Below, in pieces: positions 26,368 through 34,516 of a DNA stretch of 64,000 nt. Origin of the DNA: RHKX01 sp963784885 (GTDB taxonomy: Bacteria > Actinomycetota > Thermoleophilia > Solirubrobacterales > 70-9); contig CAWATA010000005.1 of the NCBI GenBank assembly GCA_963784885.1, positions 1-64,000 of the forward strand, written 5' to 3'. A model generated the notes under the pieces. It was not told the DNA's origin. It saw nothing but the letters and a program-made list of their open reading frames with translations, and did no database searches. Numbering within the stretch: position 1 is the first letter of the stretch; every line of letters starts with the position of its first letter. The translations under genes were made by a program, and so were the position numbers.

Positions 26368-26802
26368 TCAGGCCGAGGGCGCCGGCGGCGAGGTCGTCGA
26401 GGTGTACTCGAACTCCTCCTCGGCGCCGAAGAGCTGGTCGAGCACCGCCTTGCGCAGGTCCTCGCTGAGGGCGATTGCGAGCACCGCGCCGATGAAGGCG
26501 ATGAAGAGCAGCTTCATGAACGGGTGGCCGCTTTTCGGCCGCTTCTCGGGCTCGCGCAGCGCCTCGGAGGCGGCGCGGAGCGACTCGCTGGCGCTCTTCA
26601 GATCCCGCTGGAGGCGCTTGTCGTCGAGAAGCGCGGAAGGCTTCTTGGCGCCGGAAGCGCGCTCGTAGGCGTTGCGGCCCGCCTCGTACGCCTCGCGCAG
26701 GTTGTCGCGAAGCTCCTCGTCCTCGATCAGCCGCTGGACGTAGGGACGCGCGCTCTCGTACGCGCCGCTCGCCTTCTCCTTCGCCTTGCCCTTGCTCGAC
26801 AT
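26368..26802 (-). CDS. Helical protein with a C-terminal membrane anchor
   Basis: The 144-residue protein starts MSSKGKAKEKASG with AGGAG eight bases upstream. Residues 15-95 are charged and strongly helical (RPYVQRLIEDEELRDNLREA, then SLRAASEALREPEKR), suggesting a coiled coil. A hydrophobic segment (MKLLFIAFIGAVLAIAL) near residue 103 could anchor it in the membrane. The tail is acidic then Thr/Pro-rich. Function unknown. Confidence 0.7.
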   Translation of the reverse strand: MSSKGKAKEKASGAYESARPYVQRLIEDEELRDNLREAYEAGRNAYERASGAKKPSALLDDKRLQRDLKSASESLRAASEALREPEKRPKSGHPFMKLLFIAFIGAVLAIALSEDLRKAVLDQLFGAEEEFEYTSTTSPPAPSA

Positions 26803-26875
26803 TCGTCGCTCCTCTCGGTTCCCGGTGCTGTTCCCGGCCAGCATATCCCCCGAACGGGGCCCGCCCCGGGCCGGC

Positions 26876-29305
26876 TCAGCGCCGACCGCGGCGCGGCGGC
26901 TCGAGCGCGGCCTCGAGCGCGGCCTGAGCCTCGCTCACGTAGATGAACTCGAGGTCGCCGAGTTCCTCAGTCGGGATCTCGTTGATCTCGCCCTCATTGC
27001 GATCGGGCACGATCACCCGCTTGATCCCGGCCCGCTGCGCCGCCAGCGACTTCTCCTTCAATCCGCCGACCGGCAGCACCTGCCCGGTCAGCGTGATCTC
27101 ACCCGTCATCGCGACGTCGTTGGAGACCGGGCGGCCGCTGAGCAACGAGGCCAGCGCCGTCAGCATCGCCACGCCCGCCGAAGGCCCGTCCTTGGGCACC
27201 GCCCCGGCCGGGACGTGGAGATGGATGTCGTGGGAAGCGAACCAGTCGCTCGGGTCCCGCTCGAGGTCGGGCAGGAAGTCGGCTGCCTCGCCGCGCAGCA
27301 GCGACAGCGCCGCCTGCGCCGACTCGCGCATGACGTCGCCGAGCTGCCCGGTGATCGTCAGCTTCCCGGTTCCGGGCATGGCCGTCGCCTCGATGAAGAG
27401 CACCTCGCCGCCGACCGGTGTCCAGGCGAGCCCGGTCGCGACGCCGGGGCGCTTCGTCCGGCGCCGTGCCTCCGAGAAGTAGAGCCTCCGGCCCAGCAGC
27501 TCGCGGACGAGCTTGGCCGAGACCGAGGTCCTGCCGGTCTTGCCACCCTCTGCGATCCGCCGCGCGAGCTTGCGACAGACCGTCCCGATCTGGCGCTCGA
27601 GGTTGCGGACCCCTGCCTCGCGCGTGTATTCCTCGATGACCGCCCGCAGAGCGGCGTCGGTGAACGACGCCTGGCTCGCCCTCAAGCCGTTCTCGCGGAC
27701 CTGGCGCGGGACCAGGTAGCGGCGGGCGATGTGGAGCTTCTCGTCGACCGTGTAGCCGGAGAGCTGGATCACCTCCATCCGGTCGCGGAGCGGCGGCGGG
27801 ATCGGGTCGAGCACGTTGGCCGTGGCGATGAAGATGACCTCGGAGAGATCGAAGTCGAGGTCGAGGTAGTGGTCGCGGAACGCGTCGTTCTGCGAGGGGT
27901 CGAGGACCTCGAGCATCGCGCTCGCCGGGTCGCCGCGGAAATCGGCGCCCATCTTGTCGATCTCGTCGATCATGAAGACCGGATTCCGCGAGCCGGCGTC
28001 GCGCAGCGCCCGCACGATCGTGCCCGGCATCGCGCCGACGTACGTGCGGCGATGGCCTCGGATCTCGGCCTCGTCGCGGACGCCACCGACCGAGATCCGC
28101 TCGAAGCTGCGACCGAGGGCCCGCGCGATCGAGCGCCCGAGGCTCGTCTTGCCGACGCCGGGAGGCCCGACGAAGCAGAGGATCGGGCCGCTCGACTCCG
28201 GCCGGAGCTTGCGCACGGCCAGGTACTCGAGGATCCGGTCCTTGATCTGGTCGAGGTCGTAGTGGTCGGCATCGAGGATCTCGCGGGCGTGCCGGACGTC
28301 GAGGTCGTCGGTGGTGCGCTCGTTCCACGGCAGATCCAGCAGCCAGTCCATGTAGGTACGGATCACCCCGTATTCCGCCGCCGCCGGCGGGAGCCGCTCG
28401 AGCCGGCCGAGCTCGCGGTCGGCGGCCTTGCGCGCCTGCTCGGGCAGGTCCGCCGCCTCGACCCGCTCGCGCAGCTCGTTGATCTCGGCCTGCTGTTCGT
28501 CTCCTTCTCCGAGCTCGGCCTGGATCGCCCGCAGCTGCTCGCGCAGGTAGTACTCACGCTGGCCCTTGTCGATCCCCTCCTGGACCTGCGACTGGATCTG
28601 GGTCCCGAGCTGGATCACCTCGAGCTCGCGAGCGAGGATCTCCGAGAGCCTGCGCAGCCGCTTGGCGACGTTGACCTCTTCGAGGATCTCCTGCTTCTCG
28701 ACCGCCGGGATCCGCAGCGCCCCGGCGATCAGGTGAGCCAGCGCCGAGGGGTCGTCGACGTTGGTCACGGCGAGCTGAAGCTCCTCCGGGAGATACGGAA
28801 TCTCTTCGATGATCTCGCTGAACGTCCGCTGGACGTTGCGGGTGAGCGCCTGCAGTTCCTGGCCCGCATCGACGACATCCGGCAGCTCCTCGACGGTCGC
28901 GATCAGGTAGGGCTCGGTCGCGACGTATCGACCGAGGCGAACCCGCTTCGTGCCTTGGACGAGGATCCGGATCGATCCGTCGGGCACCTTCAGCATTCTC
29001 GCGACGACACCCGCAACTCCGACCTGCTCGATGTCGTCGGGTCCCGGCTCGTCGAGCTCGGGGTCCTTGGAGGCGACCATCACGAGCGCCCGGTCGCCGG
29101 AGAGAACGTCATCGATCAGCTTGATCGAGCGCTCCTGCCCGACCGCGAGCGGCGTCAGCGTGCCCGGGTAGGTGACCATGTCGCGAAGCGGCAGCACCGG
29201 CAGCGCCGCCGGGAGCTCGCCTCCGGCCGCGATCGCGTCCTCGATCTCCTCGGTGGTGACGATCTCGATCGACGAGCCGCCCCCCGCCTCGTCCTCGAAC
29301 TCCAT
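26876..29305 (-). CDS. lon: ATP-dependent protease Lon
   Basis: Lon degrades misfolded and regulatory proteins in the cytosol. The 809-residue protein has the LON substrate domain (LPVLPLRDMVTYPGTLTPL), the AAA+ domain with Walker A GPPGVGKTS, Walker B and sensor segments (VFMIDEIDKMG), and the protease domain with the catalytic Ser in KDGPSAGVAM (about 709) and Lys in LPVGGLKEKS (about 750), the normal 41-residue spacing. The ATG at 29305 overlaps the TGA of the hsp20 gene (TGATG). GTG 29308 is an alternative start one codon earlier. Confidence 0.95.
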   Translation of the reverse strand: MEFEDEAGGGSSIEIVTTEEIEDAIAAGGELPAALPVLPLRDMVTYPGTLTPLAVGQERSIKLIDDVLSGDRALVMVASKDPELDEPGPDDIEQVGVAGVVARMLKVPDGSIRILVQGTKRVRLGRYVATEPYLIATVEELPDVVDAGQELQALTRNVQRTFSEIIEEIPYLPEELQLAVTNVDDPSALAHLIAGALRIPAVEKQEILEEVNVAKRLRRLSEILARELEVIQLGTQIQSQVQEGIDKGQREYYLREQLRAIQAELGEGDEQQAEINELRERVEAADLPEQARKAADRELGRLERLPPAAAEYGVIRTYMDWLLDLPWNERTTDDLDVRHAREILDADHYDLDQIKDRILEYLAVRKLRPESSGPILCFVGPPGVGKTSLGRSIARALGRSFERISVGGVRDEAEIRGHRRTYVGAMPGTIVRALRDAGSRNPVFMIDEIDKMGADFRGDPASAMLEVLDPSQNDAFRDHYLDLDFDLSEVIFIATANVLDPIPPPLRDRMEVIQLSGYTVDEKLHIARRYLVPRQVRENGLRASQASFTDAALRAVIEEYTREAGVRNLERQIGTVCRKLARRIAEGGKTGRTSVSAKLVRELLGRRLYFSEARRRTKRPGVATGLAWTPVGGEVLFIEATAMPGTGKLTITGQLGDVMRESAQAALSLLRGEAADFLPDLERDPSDWFASHDIHLHVPAGAVPKDGPSAGVAMLTALASLLSGRPVSNDVAMTGEITLTGQVLPVGGLKEKSLAAQRAGIKRVIVPDRNEGEINEIPTEELGDLEFIYVSEAQAALEAALEPPRRGRR

Positions 29306-29775
29306 CACTCGGATGACCGCTCGATCGGAACCTTCCGGGCCGTCGCCTCCCGAACCCGGATCGGCAGCTCGATGCGGAGGAGCCCGTCCTCGAAGGTGGC
29401 GCGCGCCGCCTCGGCGTCGATCTCGACCCCCAGCTCGACGGCGCGGCGGAAGGCTCCGGTCGGGATCTCCACCTGCTGATATGCGCGGCCCTCGGTCCGC
29501 CGGACCGGGCGCTTGCCGGAGATCACGAGCATCCTCCCCGCCACCTCGATGTTGACCGCGTCGGCGGCGACGCCGGCGAGATCGGCGACGACGACGGCCA
29601 GCGGCAGCCCCTTCGATTCCGTGCCGCGGCGCTCGCAGTAGTAGACGTCGACCCGCGGGTGAAAGTCGCCGACGCGGGCGCTTGCGCGGGCGGGCGCCCA
29701 GCCCTCGCCGAGCAGCTCGTCCATGTCGCGGCGCATCCGCTCGATGTTGACCAGCATGGTGCGCTGACGGGGCAT
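29305..29775 (-). CDS. Hsp20 / alpha-crystallin small heat shock protein
   Basis: This 156-residue holdase chaperone has an N-terminal helix (MLVNIERMRRDMDELLG) and an alpha-crystallin domain from about residue 40 to 140 (FHPRVDVYYCERR, VVADLAGV, LVISGKR, VEIPTGAFRRAVELG, ATFEDGLLRIELPI). The VEIP and GLL motifs are diagnostic. It is directly coupled to Lon, a pairing that would deliver aggregation-prone clients to a protease under heat stress. No CIRCE or HAIR-type inverted repeat was found upstream. Confidence 0.92.
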   Translation of the reverse strand: MPRQRTMLVNIERMRRDMDELLGEGWAPARASARVGDFHPRVDVYYCERRGTESKGLPLAVVVADLAGVAADAVNIEVAGRMLVISGKRPVRRTEGRAYQQVEIPTGAFRRAVELGVEIDAEAARATFEDGLLRIELPIRVREATARKVPIERSSE

Positions 29776-29789
29776 TCCTCGGAGAGTAG

Positions 29790-30554
29790 CTAGACCGCCC
29801 AGGCGGATCCCTCGGCGGCGATCTCGACCGGGCCGGAGAAGGCCGACGCCGCCTCCGCGGCCGCGCGCCCGTGGTCGAGCTCGTCGGAGATGTGGGTCAG
29901 GACGAGGAGCCCGGCACCGGCCCGTTCCGCAAGCTCACCCGCCTCGCGGGCGCTCATGTGCCCGCGCCGCTCGATCGGCGCGGGATCGGGCTCGGCGAGC
30001 GTCGCCTCGGCGATCAGCACGTCGACGCCCAGGGACGCCGCGACCAGGCGTTCGCTGAAGCGGCCGTCGGAGCCGAACACGATCCGGCCGCCGGCGTCGG
30101 CGAGCTCGATCGCGTGGGTGGGTCCGAAGTGCGGGACCGCGTGAGGACGGACGGCGACGCCACAGACCTCGAGCTCGGCGCCCGGCTCGTACTCCTCGAT
30201 CGCGAACGCCCGGTTGATCAGATCCTCTCGGTCCCACGTACCGACGAGCCGGCGGAAGAACGAGTCGGCGCCGCTCGGGGCGAGCAGCCGCGGCCGGGCC
30301 AGCGTCTCGGCGTCGGGGCCGACCGTGAGCGCGTAGGAGAACGGGACGAGGTCGAGCAGGTGGTCGGCGTGCAGGTGTGAGACCACGACGGCCTCGACGT
30401 CGCGGTAGTCGCGGCGCAGCCGCAGCTTGCCGAAGACGCCGTTGCCGCAATCGACGAGGAAGGGCCGGCCGCCGTCACCTTCGACGAGGTAGCCGCTGCA
30501 GGCTCCGCCCGCGTCCGTCCAGGCGGGCGACTTGCCCAGGACCGTCAACTTCAT
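29790..30554 (-). CDS. Metallo-beta-lactamase-fold hydrolase (RNase Z/arylsulfatase-like)
   Basis: The protein has 254 residues. The metal-binding motif is SHLHADHLLDL (HxHxDH), with the other ligands in VPHFGPTHAIEL (His) and VFGSDGRF (Asp) and THISDELDH near the end. The fold is close to RNase Z and cyclic-nucleotide phosphodiesterase types, but the long exosite arm typical of RNase Z is not evident, so the substrate is open. It lies 14 bases from hsp20 on the same strand. Confidence 0.8.
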   Translation of the reverse strand: MKLTVLGKSPAWTDAGGACSGYLVEGDGGRPFLVDCGNGVFGKLRLRRDYRDVEAVVVSHLHADHLLDLVPFSYALTVGPDAETLARPRLLAPSGADSFFRRLVGTWDREDLINRAFAIEEYEPGAELEVCGVAVRPHAVPHFGPTHAIELADAGGRIVFGSDGRFSERLVAASLGVDVLIAEATLAEPDPAPIERRGHMSAREAGELAERAGAGLLVLTHISDELDHGRAAAEAASAFSGPVEIAAEGSAWAV

Positions 30555-30623
30555 GGCCTCAATCTATCCCGCGCCCGGCGCCGCTCGGGCGCGGGACTGC
30601 GGCGGTCGCCCCTCGGGACCGTG

Positions 30624-30935
30624 TCAGGCGGCGAGCAACTCGGGCTCGAGCACCGCTTCGTCGGCGCCGATCAGCAGCATCGGCTGCGCCGGCGGGACGA
30701 GACCGTGCGGTGAGTCCGGTCGGAAGGTCGAACACGGCTCGCCGAGCTCGAGGGCACACAACATCCGGACGCCGAAGTAGCAGGTCTCGCAGGTCGGCTT
30801 CTGCTTGGCGCGACGGCTTCGGCTGCTCTTCGGGGGCGCTGTGGCGGGGGGCAAACGGATCTCCGGGTTCGCTGGTTCGGACGTGAAGGCGAGAATGGCA
30901 CCGGCGGCCCCGACCCGTCGGCGCCCGAACCGCAA
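30624..30935 (-). CDS. Small cysteine-rich protein, family not recognised
   Basis: About 103 residues. The first half is basic and proline-rich. The second half holds a tight cysteine cluster (PTCETCYFGVRMLCALELGE then PCSTFRP) and the stretch LVPPAQPMLLIGADE. CxxC plus two further Cys suggests a zinc or iron-sulfur site. The start is a TTG at 30935 and is uncertain; the cysteine-containing half is the only part that looks conserved. Confidence 0.5.
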   Translation of the reverse strand: MRFGRRRVGAAGAILAFTSEPANPEIRLPPATAPPKSSRSRRAKQKPTCETCYFGVRMLCALELGEPCSTFRPDSPHGLVPPAQPMLLIGADEAVLEPELLAA

Positions 30936-31104
30936 ACAGCGCGTTTAGCCCCCGCCGGGGGTTCCCCGCAAAACCCGCATTCGCGCTTGCTTTCTCCGCA
31001 GTTTGGGGATCGCACCGGAGAAGGATCCCGGCGGCCCGCCGAGCACGGTGGCGCTCGGCGCACGCTTGTTTCCCGGCACCGGCTCAATACAATCCGTCGT
31101 CCAG

Positions 31105-31731
31105 ATGTCCCCTCACCGCAGCGATCACCTCAGCGCCTCCCCACCGCTCTTCGAGAGCCGGTTCCTGGACTTCTTCTCGCGCGTCCACCCGTCGATCCCG
31201 GCGATCGTGTTCGTGCCGGTGGTCGCCGTCTGCGTTTGGGCCGGCTTCGACGGCGGCTACGGCTTCCTCCAGGTCGCCGGTTTGTTCCTGGCCGGCTTCG
31301 TCATCTGGACACTGACCGAGTACTGGCTGCACCGGCTCGTCTTCCACTGGGAGCCTGATCACCCGATCGGCAGCCGCCTCCACTTCATCATGCACGGCGT
31401 CCACCACGAACATCCCAACGACCCGCTCCGGTTGGTCATGCCCCCTGCGGTGAGCATTCCTCTCGCGGCCCTGTTCCTCGGTCTCTTCGTCCTGATCTTC
31501 GGCACTCCGGCCGCGTACCCGGCATTCGCCGGATTCATCGCCGGATATCTCACCTACGACTACACCCATTACCACCTTCACCATCACGTGCCGACGACGG
31601 CGGCGGGCAAGCAGTTGCGTGAGCAGCACATGCGCCATCACTTCCAGGACCATCGCTATGGATACGGCGTATCTTCGCCGGTCTGGGATTACGTCTTCCG
31701 CACCCGCTCGCGCAAGCTCAAGGACCGCTAG
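31105..31731 (+). CDS. Fatty acid hydroxylase-type membrane enzyme (sterol desaturase superfamily)
   Basis: This 208-residue enzyme resembles fatty acid 2-hydroxylases such as FA2H/Scs7, which use a diiron centre in the membrane. It has about four hydrophobic segments and the full histidine set: HRLVFH, HGVHHEH, HYHLHHH, and HMRHHF with HRYGYG. ATG 31105 has no clear ribosome-binding site, so leaderless translation or another start is possible. It ends 70 bases before the hairpin upstream of the DNA-binding protein. Confidence 0.85.
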   Translation: MSPHRSDHLSASPPLFESRFLDFFSRVHPSIPAIVFVPVVAVCVWAGFDGGYGFLQVAGLFLAGFVIWTLTEYWLHRLVFHWEPDHPIGSRLHFIMHGVHHEHPNDPLRLVMPPAVSIPLAALFLGLFVLIFGTPAAYPAFAGFIAGYLTYDYTHYHLHHHVPTTAAGKQLREQHMRHHFQDHRYGYGVSSPVWDYVFRTRSRKLKDR

Positions 31732-31798
31732 ACACACCACACGACGCGGTCGGGCCCCGTAGGTCCACACACACACTGTTGATTACACCTAAGGTGGT

Positions 31799-31826
31799 GT
31801 TCACCGTTTCGGGGGGGACGGTGAAC
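31799..31826. promoter_or_regulatory. Hairpin GTTCACCGT-N10-ACGGTGAAC
   Basis: A perfect nine-base inverted repeat with a ten-base loop lies 34 bases upstream of the ATG at 31861. It could be an operator or a 5' leader hairpin of the DNA-binding protein gene. A smaller palindrome ACCTAAGGT lies just upstream at about 31786-31794. Confidence 0.55.
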
Positions 31827-31860
31827 TGAACACGTGCAAATCACTCATTAAGGAGTCCAG

Positions 31861-32232
31861 ATGGCAGAAGATGCCAACGTGCTCGACAAGGCACGGTCGC
31901 TGATCGAGGAGCGCTTGAAGGAGCTCGACGAGGAGAAGAAGCGCCTCGAGAAGGCCCTGGCGAATCTCAAGGGCGAGCGCAGGGGGCCCGGCCGCCCGCG
32001 CGGCTCGCGATCGACCTCCGCGAAGGGCGGACGACGTCGGCGTCGGCGTCGGGGCGGAACCCGTGCCGACCACGCACTGAAGGTCGTCAAGGATCAGCCC
32101 GGGATCAGCGCCGCGGAGATCGCCGCGAAGCTGAAGATCAAGCCGAACTACGTCTACCGCGTGATGGCCGGCCTCGTCGAGGACGGCAGCGTCAAGAAGG
32201 ACGGACGCGGCTACACCGCGACCGGAGCCTGA
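31861..32232 (+). CDS. Nucleoid-type DNA-binding protein: coiled coil, AT-hook-like region, winged helix
   Basis: The 123-residue protein has three parts. Residues 6-40 are a charged coiled coil (ARSLIEERLKELDEEKKRLE). Residues 40-66 are basic with the AT-hook-like GPGRPRGSRS and a RRRRRRRGG run. Residues 68-123 fit a winged helix (LKVVKDQPGISAAEIAAKLK, then YVYRVMAGLVEDGSVKKDG). AAGGAG sits eight bases before the ATG. Such a build suits a chromosome-organising or global regulatory protein. The exact family is not recognised. Confidence 0.78.
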   Translation: MAEDANVLDKARSLIEERLKELDEEKKRLEKALANLKGERRGPGRPRGSRSTSAKGGRRRRRRRGGTRADHALKVVKDQPGISAAEIAAKLKIKPNYVYRVMAGLVEDGSVKKDGRGYTATGA

Positions 32233-32236
32233 TCGC

Positions 32237-32268
32237 CGCGGTGGCCGGCCGGGGGACCGGCCACCGCG
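32237..32268. terminator. Bidirectional hairpin between convergent genes
   Basis: CGCGGTGGCCGG and its complement CCGGCCACCGCG form a perfect 12-base stem with an eight-base loop. It separates the DNA-binding protein gene from the convergent mdh gene. There is no T tract. Confidence 0.75.
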
Positions 32269-32279
32269 TGCAACGGGGC

Positions 32280-33266
32280 TCAGACCAGCCCGAGGCCGCT
32301 GACGGTCTCGCGCTCACCCTCGAGCTCGGCGACGCTGGCGTCGATCCGCTCGCGGGAGAAATCGTCGATCTCGAGGCCCTGAACGATCTCGTAGACGCCG
32401 CCCGCGCAGGTGCAGGGAAACCCTGAGACGATGCCCTCGGCGACTCCGTAGCTGCCGTCGGAGGGAACCCCCATCGACACCCAGTCCCCCTCCGGGGTGC
32501 CGAGAACCCAGTCGTGGACGTGGTCGATCGCGGCGTTCGCGGCCGACGCCGCACTCGAGGCGCCGCGCGCGTCGATGATCGCCGCGCCGCGCTTGGCGAC
32601 GGTCGGGATGAACTCGTTCTCGATCCACGCCTGGTCGCCGACCTTCTCGGCGGCGTTCTCGCCGTTGACCTCGGCGTGGACGAGGTCCGGGTACTGACTC
32701 GCCGAATGGTTGCCCCAGACCGACATCTTCCTGACGTCGGCGACACCGGCTCCGACCTTGGCCGCGAGCTGGCTCTTCGCCCGGTTGTGATCGAGGCGCA
32801 TCATCGCCGTGAACCGCTCCCGCGGGACGTCGGGCGCGTGCGAGAGGGCGATCAGGGCGTTCGTGTTGGCGGGGTTTCCGACCACGAGGACGCGAATGTC
32901 GTCGGCGGCGCCGGCGTTGATCGCCTCTCCCTGCGGCTTGAAGATGCCGCCGTTGGCCTCGAGCAGATCGGCGCGCTCCATCCCCGGTCCGCGCGGCCGG
33001 GCGCCGACGAGCAGACCGACGTTGCAGCCGTCGAACGCCGGCTTCGGATCGTCGTGGATGTCGATGCCGGCGAGCAGCGGGAAGGCGCAGTCGTCGAGCT
33101 CCATCGCGGTCCCCTCGGCGGCCTTCACGGCCGACGGGATCTCGAGCAGGTTGAGGTGCACCGGGGTATCAGGGCCGAGCATCTGGCCGCTGGCGATGCG
33201 GAACAGGATCGCGTACCCGATCTGCCCGGCGGCGCCGGTCACGGTGACCTTCACTGGGGTGCTCAC
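32280..33266 (-). CDS. mdh: Malate dehydrogenase
   Basis: The enzyme interconverts malate and oxaloacetate with NAD(H) in the TCA cycle. The 328-residue protein has the Rossmann motif VTGAAGQIGYAILFRIASG, the segment VGARPRGPGMERADLL (substrate arginines), VVGNPANTNALI, the LDHNRA loop and the catalytic His in VWGNHSASQYPD. This is the group-2 (cytosolic/NADP-chloroplast-like) type usual in actinobacteria. It starts ATG 33266. Confidence 0.95.
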   Translation of the reverse strand: MSTPVKVTVTGAAGQIGYAILFRIASGQMLGPDTPVHLNLLEIPSAVKAAEGTAMELDDCAFPLLAGIDIHDDPKPAFDGCNVGLLVGARPRGPGMERADLLEANGGIFKPQGEAINAGAADDIRVLVVGNPANTNALIALSHAPDVPRERFTAMMRLDHNRAKSQLAAKVGAGVADVRKMSVWGNHSASQYPDLVHAEVNGENAAEKVGDQAWIENEFIPTVAKRGAAIIDARGASSAASAANAAIDHVHDWVLGTPEGDWVSMGVPSDGSYGVAEGIVSGFPCTCAGGVYEIVQGLEIDDFSRERIDASVAELEGERETVSGLGLV

Positions 33267-33489
33267 TGGTGGTTACTCCTCGGTTGGTGTGCGGTTTCGA
33301 AGACGTGGGCGATCCTAGAGGTCAGGCGGGGTCGGGCGACCGGCGGGATCGGCGTTGCCACGGTGGAGGGAGGGGACGGGGCCGGCCGGGGGCGACTCGC
33401 TTCGCTCGCGCTCGAGCCTCCGGCCGGCCTGACCCCCGCCTCTCCTCGTCGGCGATCGTCGCGACCCTCGGGTGAAGACGCGCCTCGAC

Positions 33490-34122
33490 CTACGGTCGGG
33501 GATGGAGGGGAGGCAGTGCTCCGCCTCCCGCCAGCCCGGCCAGGAGGCGATCGAAGACGGCACCCGCCGCCTCGCTGGCTGCCTCCTTGTCTTCCGCGCT
33601 CGCCACAGCCAACCCTCCCTCGATCAGGACGGCGACCCAGACGGACGCCGCGGCCGACGGGTCCAGGGGGGCGATCTCGCCCTGCTCGATCGCCGCCCCG
33701 ATCAGCGCCTCGACCACGCCGGCACCGCGAGCTGCGGCGAGCTCGCGCCAGCGCTCGTATCCGAGGACCACGCGTGCCTGCATCAGGCTGATCCGGACGA
33801 AGTCGGTGTCGCCGGCGCTCTCGGCGAGATAGGCGTGGCTTCCGGAGCGGATGATCTCGAGCGGCGTCTCACCGCGGGCGTTGGCGACGAGCCGCGAGAC
33901 CGATTCGTCCTCGACCGCTATGTAGACCGCCTCGAAGAGCTCTCGCTTGCCGGCGAAGTGGTGATACATCGCGCCCTTGCTGACGCCCGAGCGCTCCAGG
34001 ATGCCCTCGGTCGTCGTCTCCTCATAGCCGCGCTCGGCGAACAGCTCCCGAGCCGCCGCGACGAGCGCTTCCCGCGCGCCCTTCGGTGGCCTGCCGGGAC
34101 CGCGCTTGCGACTCGACTCCAT
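33490..34122 (-). CDS. TetR-family transcriptional regulator, divergent from a DUF4242 gene
   Basis: The protein has 210 residues with a basic start (ESSRKRGPGRPPKG) and the helix-turn-helix TEGILERSGVSKGAMYHHFAGKRELF (about 40-65). The C-terminal ligand-binding domain is helical with an SAAASVWVAVLIEGG segment. ATG 34122 is preferred over TTG 34128. The palindromic candidate at 34133-34153 lies directly upstream, consistent with autoregulation and control of the divergent gene. Confidence 0.85.
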   Translation of the reverse strand: MESSRKRGPGRPPKGAREALVAAARELFAERGYEETTTEGILERSGVSKGAMYHHFAGKRELFEAVYIAVEDESVSRLVANARGETPLEIIRSGSHAYLAESAGDTDFVRISLMQARVVLGYERWRELAAARGAGVVEALIGAAIEQGEIAPLDPSAAASVWVAVLIEGGLAVASAEDKEAASEAAGAVFDRLLAGLAGGGALPPLHPRP

Positions 34123-34132
34123 CTCCAATAGG

Positions 34133-34153
34133 TTACAAACTGCCGGTCGGTAA
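34133..34153. promoter_or_regulatory. Operator candidate between divergent tetR and DUF4242 genes
   Basis: TTAC, then AAACTGCCGGTCG, then GTAA forms an imperfect palindrome of 21 bases. The CCGGTCGGT half resembles the ACCGACCGGT type of operator seen for many TetR proteins. It ends 41 bases before the ATG at 34194. Confidence 0.5.
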
Positions 34154-34193
34154 TCGAACGGCGCCGCTTCGGCGGTCGAGGAGAGGTTGCGAA

Positions 34194-34490
34194 ATGGACA
34201 CGTTCATGATCCGCAGACGCGAAGCGTGGAGGACGCCCGCCGAGCTCGAGGCGGCCGCCGCGCGATCGAAGTCGGTCGCCGAGGACCGGTTCCCGGACGA
34301 CATCAGCTGGATCCGCAGCTACGTCGTCGAGGAAGCCGACGGGGGCCTCGGCACCGTCTGCATCTATCAGGCGAGCGACGCCGCTGCGGTGCGCGATCAT
34401 GCCGATGCGGTGGGCATGCCGGCGGACGAGGTTCTCGCAATCGCCGACACGGTCATCGTCCGCCCGGATCCCCAGACCGAAGCCGTCTAG
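34194..34490 (+). CDS. DUF4242 (SCO4226-like) small protein
   Basis: The 98-residue protein has the DUF4242 fold: MDTFMIRRREAW, SWIRSYVVEEADGGLGTVCIY and VIVRPDPQTEAV. The family includes nickel-binding SCO4226 of Streptomyces. The ATG has GGAGAGG at 34179-34185. It is divergent from a TetR gene, which suggests induction by a small molecule or metal. Confidence 0.8.
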   Translation: MDTFMIRRREAWRTPAELEAAAARSKSVAEDRFPDDISWIRSYVVEEADGGLGTVCIYQASDAAAVRDHADAVGMPADEVLAIADTVIVRPDPQTEAV

Positions 34491-34516
34491 GGCCGGTGCC
34501 TCGAGCGGGCGACGGC

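Noticed and set aside
26786..29479. 897-residue plus-strand open frame
   Set aside because: It is antisense to Lon and shows no motif; Lon motifs on the other strand are complete.
31801..31820. Seven-G run at 31811-31817 as a quadruplex element
   Set aside because: It is a single run inside the loop of a hairpin, without the four tracts a quadruplex needs.
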